A DNA stretch of 15,086 nt from Saccoglossus kowalevskii (lineage: Eukaryota; Hemichordata; Enteropneusta; Harrimaniidae). This document shows positions 1 through 7,676 of the stretch, piece by piece. Where the stretch lies: the NCBI RefSeq assembly GCF_000003605.2, contig NW_003133345.1, positions 362,554 through 377,639 on the forward strand. Direction: 5' to 3'. Made by a program: the position numbers and the translations under genes. The first letter of the stretch is position 1. Each line of letters starts with the position of its first letter. The notes under the pieces were generated by a model. That model made no database searches. It worked only from the letters and a program-made list of their open reading frames with translations, and had not been told where the DNA came from.

Positions 1-124
1 CAAGCATCGCGATGTTTGTGACTCTGTAGATTTTCTTTGCATGTGAAATCGAACATTAATATAACACTACGCACGCGTTATGCTAATGCTATAATTAACA
101 TGCAAATAACTTGTTATTACTTAC

Positions 125-205
125 TGATAACCATCAGAATAAATGCCCCAACGAGTATAATGGCAGCCATAAGAGCATCTGTGTGCATCACAGCCGTTAG
201 TCCGC
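125..205 (-). CDS. Gene 1 exon 7 (GGLTAV motif)
   Basis: 81 nt between TCCGTAG| and ATCA|GTAAGT, phase 1/1. The split codon restores the double Gly of [11 protein letters not shown], a hallmark of the SSF fold. 20 of 28 residues match exon 7 of gene 2, with identical length and phase. This is the last gene 1 exon in the window. Confidence 0.94.
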
Positions 206-3200
206 CTACGGAGTAATTATTTAAGGCAGTATGGGTAAAATGGGTATTGAATTCATCGATAGTGTATACAAATATCGACCCTCAAATAACGTTTTATTAT
301 TTAATTTACGACGAATCACAATTCGGTGCAAGTCACCTCTATTATTTATATAAGGGTAAGTGAGGCACCAACTTGTAAATCAGGGTTCGTGAAATTTATC
401 AATAACCTATACCCCGCGAAATACATTTTCGGGAACACACTTGAAGTGGTTTAAAGATTGTTGTTGTGCTTCAGAAATTGAGATGATTGAGCCTATCGTT
501 GCCACACGCCACACTTTACATGAATACAGAAAAATACGACATTTTTGGATCCTGACAAATGTCAAAAAATAATCTTTTTACCATTGAAAATATAAAAAGA
601 GACTCTTGCCTATTTTGAAACACAATTTTTAGAGCCCCTTGCTTTCTCAGTCCTAGGTAAGTTTTTACTAGTGACCCCCGGTCAACTAGTTAATTTCCTT
701 TTGTTTTTGAATTAATTTATTAATTTTAGTTTGTTAGTAAATTAGGAATATGTTCAGTTACATTACTCGATTCGTTCATTGATATGCCATTATCGAAAAT
801 CAAACATTCGAATCAACTACATTATAGTTCTTCTATAGCGCCAATGGATCTTTTTTCCCCACTTTTATTTTAATGAAACATTTCCTGTGTCGTTAGTGTT
901 ATTTGTTACTGCCAATTTCGAAATGTTGACACTGAAAGCGACATTGCACATTAAATCACTTGCAAGTGAAAATCACGGGGTTGCGACCGCATCTCTAGAG
1001 GGCGCCACTTGTCCAGCTAACCTTGGGGAATGCGGTACAAGATAGTAAATTACCGGGGGCCCTGGGCGAAATGTCAAATACTCCGTTTTATTGAGAGGCA
1101 AAGTCACTCTCAGATATATGTGAACTTAAATCTACCAACGAAGTATGCATTAAAGTTACACTCTGAGAGTACTTCCAAAGTTTTGGGTATTGTGGATCGA
1201 GTGATCCACGGGGCTTTTTTTTCCTAAAATAGTTTTCCATGTTCTCCTGTCATAGCGTTCACTGTTTCCGTAACCTATGTAACCAAAACAGTGTCACACG
1301 ACTTGAGGTGCAAACTAACTCTCGTGGCTCTCTCGTTCTCAACGAGATCTCGACGGCCATTTCCGGTCTAAGGCATGTTATTCAACTCTTCAGAAAGTAA
1401 GTATCATTCAGAATCGTAAAAATCTCAATGAACTTATAACTGTAGAACATGGACCCACGTTACTCATGGACCCACGTTACTCATGGACCCACGTTACTCA
1501 CCTGCTACGGTGTAGATTGCTGTAAGCACCAACAATGCTATTACCGACGCGTACACATTCCATCCAAGGGTCACCTGAATAATTAACGCTCCCGCATACA
1601 TTTCACCCTGCAGAGCAAATGAAATGTTTCTAATTTACAAACTGTGTCTATGGGAGATTTTACTTAGAAACGTTCCCGCTGCTAAATACATTATATCTAT
1701 AAGCTGTAGGCCATTTTGGAATCATGGCGGGGTGGCTGGAACATTTGTTGAAAAAAAAAATTGCAAGATCAACATCAAAAGAAAAAATGCACGCAAGGTG
1801 ATACAGAAAGAATTTTTGGCGGCAAAATTCAAGAAAAATAAAAAAAAGTACAGACAATATATCACGGAAAAAACACTCTTAGCCCCCACCCAATGATTTC
1901 AAACGCTTGACCACTAACTTCATGAGGGATGTGTTCCTGTTGAAGTGTTTTAATAAAATAAATTTTAATAGATAGACGGAATAGCAATATACAACTCTCG
2001 AGTGGACGTACCCATAGATCCTGACTCTATAGGTACGCTTGAGGGGGTGGGGGGGGGCATAAGTAGCTTACCGCAATGTAGCAAAACATCATTAGAAGTA
2101 GTTGCGTCACCGCTACATACGCACGTATGCGTTGACCACCATATCGTTTCTGTAAATAATCCGGCATCGTATAACACTGGAATAAAATATATACACGGTG
2201 ATATAAATGTTTTACACCATGATAGATACCCCCTGGAAACCATATATACACCACAGTGATCTTGACAAATACACTGCACGAATCATAAAACGTGCACAGT
2301 CACAGAGATTCGTCAGTCTGACGTTGACGTTGACGGCACTTTTATTTTCTGATTTGTAGATGTTGTATTGTATTGAACTGTTTGTGTTGTATTCTATACA
2401 CAACAGCGGCATTCCCATATATTGTATATAGAAAACCAGCACGTGCTTTGTTCTTATACTTACACCGGACGCAATGTAGACGGGTACAAACACAAACCCT
2501 AGTAGAGCCGCACAACTGGTACCCTGCAATGTTAATAGAATGATGTTAGCCACATTGTGCATAGTGCCACGAGAAAGGCGGAGGAGATTCGGGAGTGTCG
2601 CCAGAAACTACGTTTGGAAGAACATCCTAGACCACCTAATTTGGCATATGGCCCTCATCATAAATACGCATGGGAATCGAGTCCCAAACGACGATAACAA
2701 TACACGTAGACGCATGTTTGTAAACAATGACATGCTATGGCCATCTGAGGCATGCGCGGGTGCTTTGATTTAGCAACAAGGGGAAAAACGAGTTAAACAT
2801 TGGTCTGTGATATTTTGTAAAAAATTCTTAGCATGCTACTGTGACATCCTATATATCATACGTCATAGCGATGTTTGTCAAAGGGATTGACTGACGACCA
2901 ATTTCGCTATTGTGCTTTTTAAAACTATTCTTGCGCGGACCGAACGATTTGATTTTGAATTCAATTGTTTTCTATATCTTCAAGGGCGGTGGTCGTCGCG
3001 CTGCGCATGTGCGACATTTGTGTTGCTAAACATTGATTTGCCCACAACCCAATGCGCTTTTCTAATGAAAATCGCAAGTACGGTTCCTTCCAATCACCTA
3101 AAAATACCTAATTAATTAACATCAAATGTGTATAGCACAACAATAAGCGTGAAAATACCCCCAAAATGTTTATCGAATCCCACGTGATGTTTTGACGTCT

Positions 3201-6200
3201 CTTCGTCACTATGGTGTGTGTTTGTCTTGTTTTTAAGTTCGCATAACGCGTGATCTTACGGTGAACAGAAAATTGACGTTTGACAACGGATTCTCAGGCT
3301 TTCATATTGTCTTAGAGATAATACAACTTGCAATGAGTGTTTAATGTAATGGCCGATGTGTGGTAATTAAAATTACGTCATACACTCTAATCTATATGGT
3401 TTTAGATGCATCTAGTCTCGAATGCATCATCAACAACATTGGACACGAGGGCGACCTTACCGAGAATTCATAGAAGACTACCGCGATGCCTTCCACCGAT
3501 GCTGAGCCCGACACGCCGATAAAAGTACCACTCCCGATGTTACTCACATACAGAGATAAGCCAACCTGATAATGAAAGTACATCATATTCGTTATTAAAC
3601 GGAATCACTGGAATACAAATAATAAATGAGGGCTATGATACAATATATTTGGTGTAGTCTCTGTGTGAATTACTAGTTTAGTCTATGTTGCATTCCCGGT
3701 AGTTACTCTGAACTAACGCCGCATTCATGGGGTATATTTCACTTCATGATATAGCACGCAACGCAAAAAAAAAAAAAAAAAAAAACTACCTGATTTGTTC
3801 GCACCAGCAAAATCCTCATATTTTCAGTAATGTTTTATGAACTTTATTTTCCAGACGAAATTGACGTGTGTACGGTTTGCTAAAAAAAACGGGAATAAAA
3901 CCCGGTCGAAACACAGGAAATATTAATACACCCAAATAATGAGTGTAAAACCCATATTGGTAGCATGAATAAGAATGGTGTAAGGGTACATTGCATACGT
4001 AAGAGCATGATCGTGTACCTACCAGCCACCAGCTCATGGTTCTGCCAGCCAAAAAATATCCCTGTGTGTTGCTACGGTTTGCTCGTCTTGATGACTGCAA
4101 TAAAACATAATGTAAATGCCATTTTTACAGTAATAACAGAATAACTTTATTTGTGATTGTTTGTATGTAAGACTGTTCAAAACGAACTGTACTGGGTATC
4201 GTGAATAATAAAATAAGGTACCCAATTATAGACCGTTGAATATAATATAGAGAAATTCACAAGTCAAAGATTACAAACCCATTAGGTCTGAATATTAAGG
4301 TTTGTCATTTTTTGGTGCTAAGCAAATTTCAGCCTGTGTATGTAAAATTTCAAAAACATTTCTCAGGAGATTCTCATAAAATTTGGTATATAGGTGCCTT
4401 AGAATCATGCGCAGATCTGTTTTGGGCTCATATCCGTGCATATTAAGTAGGTAATTTGCATTTTAATTACCTCATTTCATCCTGTGTAAGCAAAATCTCA
4501 AAAATGGTCAATTTTGACACCTTTAGATTAAGGGTCACGTGCATGTACATTAGGTAGCTAATCTGCATATTAATTTTCTCTTGTGTAAATAAAATCTCGT
4601 CTTTAGAAAGTTTTTAATCAAATTTTCTATATATTTTGTTTTTATAGTAGACAAAATAGATTTTAAGGTGATAGGTGACTCCTCATTATCTATATCTTGC
4701 TTTGTATGTTACTATTGTTATACTACACAATCGAGGAAAGTCATTTGTTTCTTTGTTGATAGGAATGTTAGTCCATGTCATAAATGATTTATGATTGATA
4801 TAAATTTCATTTTTGCTGTTGTTTGTAGGTAGAATTATTATTCCCAGTAAACCTAAGTTCTTTAATAAGGCACTCGTGATAATATGACTTACAACAAATA
4901 CTGAATTGTTAAAAGCTTTTTTTCTGCACACACAACAGAAAATCTTCCACAAAACTTTGACAGGAAATTGAGTTTATCAGGAATTTTTAAGGCGGGAATC
5001 GTCATCTGCGCATGCGCCAGATGGCCAAAGCGTGCCATTGTCTACAAACAAGCGTCTACCCATGAGCCTTTGCGTTTTTAGCGTGTGTTGTTATCGTCGC
5101 TTGGGACTCAATTCCCGCGCGTGCGCAGGTGACGATCCTCCCGCTTTAAATAGGGACTTTGGTCGTCTGTTGACACATCTGTCTCACGTCAATAGCACAC
5201 TTCAATTTTATTGCCTTTGTCCACTCTTACAATGTGTCTATCCCCACCTGCCCTTGTACATTACATTGCCTGGCATATTCTTCAACGGAGTTCATAGTAA
5301 TTTTTAAACTGTGATTCCAGTTGATATATTGGGGTTTCTCTGAACTTGGGACCACGTGATATTATGCATAATGTAGAATATATATTCAGATTACCGGTAA
5401 TGAGAGGGTCATAAATGAATAAACCTGTAGAGCAATCGCAAGGAGTTGGACTTTGATAAAAAAAAAACTGTTTACATTACAGTTCTGTAATGCTCGTTTA
5501 TAGTTGAAAATTTCAAATGAGAATTGTCATGTATATTTTATAAAACAGAATAGGAACAGACTGGTTATTTATCAGAAGGTATTTTCGAATTTTTCTTATT
5601 ATTATCTTGTCAATTAATGACATTTGTTATCTTCAATAGATAGTACATAAAGTTATCATGTTCATTCGTCATCGAATCTGATCGAACTACCTTGAAATGT
5701 CAATAATAATATTAACATATCGGTATTTCTTTTCTTTTTTTGGAATCCATTTTTGATAAGTCGCTAAGTTGGAGGGAAGTTCGTATGTAATGGAGATCTG
5801 TGCAATATCATAATGTTATAACGATATACAGTGTACTTCACTTACTATGTTTCAAAACTTAATGCAAAACTTCATATAAACAAACGTCTTCGTGTGTGAA
5901 TTTTTAACAATGAAATCCATGTATGTATGTATGTTGTGCCGTTACGCATACACCAACGTCGTGATACAGCGTCTTATTTTAGGAGAGTATTAACAGTTCC
6001 AAAGAACGCTGTATAAACCGTAGCATACACTTGTAGTAAGCAACTATGTCAGATTCAGGTATTTACGATCATTCATACTATAATTAACCTTTGAATCATC
6101 TTAATACTTGCCCGTTTTACTTACCCATAATCCCAGTAGAAATATAGCCAGTAATGTGACAATTACCACTATATAGTCGACGACGTGGACGGACGTATCG

Positions 6201-6217
6201 TACTCGGTGTCCGCCAT
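125..6217 (-). CDS. SLC5A-like: SLC5 family Na+/solute symporter, gene 1 (exons 1-7, 3' part off window)
   Basis: Spliced gene: exons 6217-6125, 4094-4023, 3565-3461, 2523-2464, 2176-2072, 1607-1502 and 205-125. They join in frame to 207 codons plus one base. The product is a plasma-membrane symporter of the SGLT group, moving a small solute inward with sodium. Visible family signatures, in order, are an N-terminal helix ending GLW (about 10-31), [11 protein letters not shown] (44-54), SNIGSG in the broken first core helix (63-68), [20 protein letters not shown] (about 104-124) and [10 protein letters not shown] (181-190). Against human SGLT1 the offset is 14 near the first core helix: N64 matches N78, E88 matches E102 and T69 matches H83. 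The His-to-Thr change suggests an altered substrate. The start ATG has an A at -3 and G at +4, and an upstream in-frame stop lies about 40 bases before it. Family certain; exact subtype unknown. Confidence 0.93.
206..1501 (-). other. Gene 1 intron 6
   Basis: 1296 bases of AT-rich DNA. The only structure seen is a perfect palindrome CACTTGCAAGTG (958-969) and the 17-bp repeat beside the exon 6 donor. The ORF at 1030-1227 has no recognisable content. Confidence 0.8.
1448..1498. repeat. Three perfect 17-bp tandem units at the exon 6 donor
   Basis: Unit CATGGACCCACGTTACT at 1448-1464, 1465-1481 and 1482-1498. The array begins three bases inside intron 6, so the first unit contains part of the splice donor (minus strand GTGAGTAAC). 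Later units carry ATGAGTAAC instead. Confidence 0.95.
1502..1607 (-). CDS. Gene 1 exon 6
   Basis: 106 nt between CTGCAG| and GCAG|GTGAGT, phase 0 in and phase 1 out. Encodes [10 protein letters not shown] and a following helix. The donor is followed at once by three perfect copies of a 17-bp unit. Confidence 0.92.
1608..2071 (-). other. Gene 1 intron 5
   Basis: 464 bases, A-rich on the plus strand between 1750 and 1870. ORFs on both strands there come from this low-complexity sequence. Nothing else seen. Confidence 0.75.
2072..2176 (-). CDS. Gene 1 exon 5
   Basis: 35 codons between ATTCCAG| and GCG|GTAAGC, phase 0/0. Encodes [12 protein letters not shown], the conserved TMPEYLRKRFGG motif, then a helix rich in Leu and Met. 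A run of nine G on the plus strand (2049-2057) sits just past the donor, so the intron begins C-rich in the transcript. Confidence 0.94.
2464..2523 (-). CDS. Gene 1 exon 4
   Basis: 20 codons between ATTGCAG| and GGT|GTAAGT, phase 0/0. Encodes a hydrophobic segment ending FVPVYIASG, matching the FVPIYIKAG segment of human SGLT1. Confidence 0.92.
2669..2760 (-). mobile_element. R3 element, truncated copy
   Basis: Read on the minus strand it follows the R3 copy at 4991-5145 closely: GCATGC..CAGATGGCCA, CATTGT.TACAAAC, GCGTCTAC, TTGTTATCGTCG, then GGGACTC.ATTCCC. It lacks about 25 internal bases and both terminal repeats. Confidence 0.75.
2935..3280 (+). mobile_element. R1 element, left-truncated, with nested R2
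   Basis: Shares CGAACGATTTGATTTTGAA at its left side and ATCAAATGTGTA.AGCACA, AAGCGTG, TCGAATCCCAC and the end CGGTGAACAGAAAAT with the other R1 copies. The middle is replaced by an R2 element, and the left inverted repeat is gone. Confidence 0.7.
2983..3115 (+). mobile_element. R2 element nested in R1
   Basis: Starts AGGGCGGTGGTCGTCGCGC, the inverted counterpart of the right end of the R2 copy at 11295-11550, then runs parallel to it (GACATTTGTGTTG, AAACATTGATTT, CCAATGCGCT, CTTCCAATCACC). TTAA follows the right end; the left flank is TTCA, one base off. The right end is truncated. Confidence 0.7.
3461..3565 (-). CDS. Gene 1 exon 3 (SNIGSG substrate/Na+ segment)
   Basis: 35 codons between TTATCAG| and TCG|GTAAGG, phase 0/0. 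Holds SNIGSGTF, the unwound first core helix that contributes backbone to the Na2 site and side chains to the sugar site. The SGLT1 H83 position is Thr here; the E102 position (YEF) is kept. Confidence 0.94.
3566..4022 (-). other. Gene 1 intron 2
   Basis: 457 bases with a run of 21 A on the plus strand (3765-3785). No tail-like mobile element is recognisable beside it. Confidence 0.75.
3765..3785. repeat. Poly(A)/poly(T) run of 21
   Basis: Homopolymer of 21 A on the plus strand, within intron 2 of gene 1 and about 200 bases from exon 3. Confidence 0.95.
4023..4094 (-). CDS. Gene 1 exon 2
   Basis: 24 codons between TTGCAG| and CTG|GTAGGT, phase 0 at both ends. Encodes a basic loop (SSRRANRSN) and the family motif [11 protein letters not shown]. 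Confidence 0.92.
4300..4610. repeat. Degenerate direct repeats of about 100 bp
   Basis: Two clear units begin GTGCAT at about 4435 and 4540, each with TTAGGTAGCTAAT-like, TGCATNTTAATT, then CTGTGTAA..AAAATCTC. A third, weaker unit with CCTGTGTATGTAAAATTTC lies at about 4330. Unclassified. Confidence 0.6.
4991..5145. mobile_element. R3 element, complete, TTAA-flanked MITE
   Basis: 155 bp bounded by TTAA at 4987-4990 and 5146-5149. Ends are inverted: left GGCGGGAATCGTCATCTGCG, right (reverse complement) AGCGGGAGGATCGTCACC. TTAA target sites are typical of piggyBac-type transposition. No transposase fits in this length. Confidence 0.8.
6125..6217 (-). CDS. Gene 1 exon 1 (start codon, first helix)
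   Basis: 31 codons from ATG (6217-6215) to donor TGG|GTAAGT. It encodes a short acidic N-terminus (MADTEYD) and a hydrophobic helix ending FLLGLW, the usual SGLT first segment. The N-terminus is shorter than in human SGLT1. Phase 0 donor. Confidence 0.9.
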
Positions 6218-6273
6218 TTTTGCAGCGTCGTCTGAATGCAGCAAAATACAATGTGTACTTCACACTGCACTGT

Positions 6274-6294
6274 GTATATAGTGCATATGATTGG
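6274..6294 (-). promoter_or_regulatory. Candidate core promoter of gene 1 (CCAAT + TATA-like)
   Basis: On the minus strand CCAAT (6294-6290) is followed by TATATAC (6280-6274), 57 bases before the ATG, which would allow a 5' leader of about 30 bases. The two boxes are closer than usual, so one may be chance. An upstream non-coding exon cannot be excluded. Confidence 0.3.
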
Positions 6295-6850
6295 GGTTGA
6301 TCGGTCCTGTGTTTACCTGATAAGATAACCCTGCCCTTGCCACCTATTATGTATGGTGGTGTAGACATTATCGATATCTTCAAATATATTGTCGACCTTT
6401 GGTCTTTATGGTCTGCCTTTGGTTTTATTATTATACTTTAAAGTCGACCTTTTCGTTCTTAGGAGTAAGAATGACTGACTGAATAAGCATTAGGTAATTA
6501 GAAATTGTATATGTACTTATACAAGGAAATTTAAAAACAAGTTTTCTATTTGTACCAGCTTCTCTGCGCAATGTAGGATTTGTCCATATGTACGTGCTCG
6601 ACTCATCTGTAGTCAATTTGTTAACACACAACCTTGTAAAATATAGTGATTTCCAGACTGGAGTTGTGATATTGGATTGTGCAGGATTGTAGAATGAACG
6701 CCATTGATAGTATTAACCCATTTGGGGTTTTATAGTATGCTGTGACGTTAATTTACAGCATCTTTAATATCAGATTAGAAAATCTGTACCATATATTGGT
6801 TTGCTTGTTACAGTAAGTTCACTTCACCTCATTTTATGATGGGACAATAT

Positions 6851-7045
6851 GTGATTTTCCGTTCAACTGCGAGATCCTGCGAATTGCGTTGAAGGCACGG
6901 ATCGAACGTCTGCCCCAAAAATCAAACGATTTGATTTTGAAATCCAATTTCTTTTTTTCATAGCTCAAAGTCGAAAGGCCGATCTTTGACAGGGGAATAA
7001 TGAGTGATCATTGTCAAATGTGTACAGCACATTATTAAGCATTAA
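6851..7045 (+). mobile_element. R1 element, right-truncated copy a
   Basis: Begins GTGATTTTCCGTTCAACTGC and continues with CGAACG, AAACGATTTGATTTTGAA, CATAGCTCAAAG, GGCCGATCTTTGAC and CAGCACATTATTAAGCAT, collinear with the complete copy at 14581-14936 read on the minus strand. The right third is missing. Confidence 0.8.
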
Positions 7046-7053
7046 TTTTAAGA

Positions 7054-7352
7054 GGTGATTTTCCGTTCAACTGCGAGAGTTGCGTGAAAGACGCGCGCCG
7101 AACGCCTGCCGAAAAAAACAATTTTGAACTCGATTTTTTTTATTTCGTAGCTCACATCGAAAGGTCGATCATTGACATGAGAATATTTAGTTTGAATACC
7201 CTTACTTCATCGGAATTGGCCATCATTTAATGTACAGCACATGATTAACCATGGAAATATCTCCCAAAATACGTTCGCGTTTGTCGAATCCCACAAGAAA
7301 TTTGACGCCACTACGACGCAATGACCTTCGTTTGTCCTGTTTTTACTCGCAC
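7054..7352 (+). mobile_element. R1 element, copy b
   Basis: Same orientation as copy a and only 8 bases after it. Begins GGTGATTTTCCGTTCAACTG; includes GAACTCGATTTTTTTTATTT, TTTCGTAGCTCAC, GTTCGCGTTTGTCGAATCCC and GTTTGTCCTGTTTTTAC, then stops before the right inverted repeat. Ends about 105 bases past the gene 2 stop. Confidence 0.8.
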
Positions 7353-7405
7353 AAGTACATTCTACAAATACGTTACAGCTGTTGAACAACATGATTTATA
7401 CATGA

Positions 7406-7411
7406 TTTAAT
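7406..7411 (-). terminator. Candidate polyadenylation signal of gene 2 (ATTAAA)
   Basis: ATTAAA on the minus strand, 48 bases after the gene 2 stop. It is the commonest variant of AATAAA. No downstream GT-rich element could be confirmed, and a second ATTAAA (7227-7232) lies inside an R1 repeat. Confidence 0.35.
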
Positions 7412-7458
7412 ATTCCCCAATAAAAAAACAAATACGACGAAATTACAATGATTAAACA

Positions 7459-7676
7459 TCAGCCGAAATATCCACTCAAGAATGCAGCAACAGCCAATAC
7501 GATAGCAGCATTTACTGCCACGAAAGATGACCATTTCGCATCTTCCTTCAGTGACATCATTTCGTTTTCTCGTCTAGCTTCTTCCATAGCGACGTCTTTA
7601 CTAACTTTGGTAAACCCGCAGAACCAGTACGTGATGCTCATCATTAGTGACATGCGCGGTTCGTGCGTTTCGGCGT
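7459..7676 (-). CDS. Gene 2 exon 15 (last helix and stop)
   Basis: 218 nt from ATGCAG| to TGA. Begins [11 protein letters not shown] with the split codon, then [10 protein letters not shown], a charged stretch, and the final helix [20 protein letters not shown] proteins typically end in a helix finishing FCHAYFA-like, so this is the true C-terminus. Confidence 0.93.

Larger units (their letters stand above)
2524..3460 (-). other. Gene 1 intron 3
   Basis: 937 bases packed with mobile-element debris: an R3 fragment (about 2669-2760) and an R1 copy interrupted by an R2 copy (about 2935-3280). The last 180 bases before exon 3 show nothing distinct. Confidence 0.75.
4095..6124 (-). other. Gene 1 intron 1
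   Basis: 2030 bases, the longest intron. It holds degenerate direct repeats (4300-4610), an R3 element (4991-5145) and a short TATG run (about 5919-5931). The 88-codon minus ORF at 4686-4952 and the 91-codon plus ORF at 5032-5307 (which starts inside R3) show no family motif. Nothing else supported. Confidence 0.7.
6218..7458. other. Spacer between the two SLC5 genes
   Basis: 1241 bases from the gene 2 stop to the gene 1 start. It holds the gene 2 3' end, two R1 copies (6851-7352) and the candidate gene 1 promoter. Between 6300 and 6850 I see only AT-rich DNA. Confidence 0.8.

Noticed and set aside
1-60. Possible R1 fragment (GCGATGTTTGT and GTGAAATCGAAC)
   Set aside because: The two matching words are short and in inconsistent orientation compared with complete R1 copies.
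1624-1896. Overlapping ORFs on both strands of intron 5
   Set aside because: Produced by a lysine/phenylalanine-rich A/T tract; no homology, and located within an intron of a well-supported gene.
2671-2690. GGGACTC.ATTCCC resembling a tRNA T-arm
   Set aside because: Loop and spacing are wrong for a tRNA, no acceptor or anticodon arm can be drawn, and the same words recur in the R3 copy near 5104.
4686-4952. 88-codon minus-strand ORF in intron 1
   Set aside because: No recognisable domain, low-complexity AT-rich codons, no donor/acceptor arrangement fitting gene 1.
5032-5307. 91-codon plus-strand ORF
   Set aside because: Starts inside the R3 element and runs into unique DNA; no motif and no splice or promoter support.
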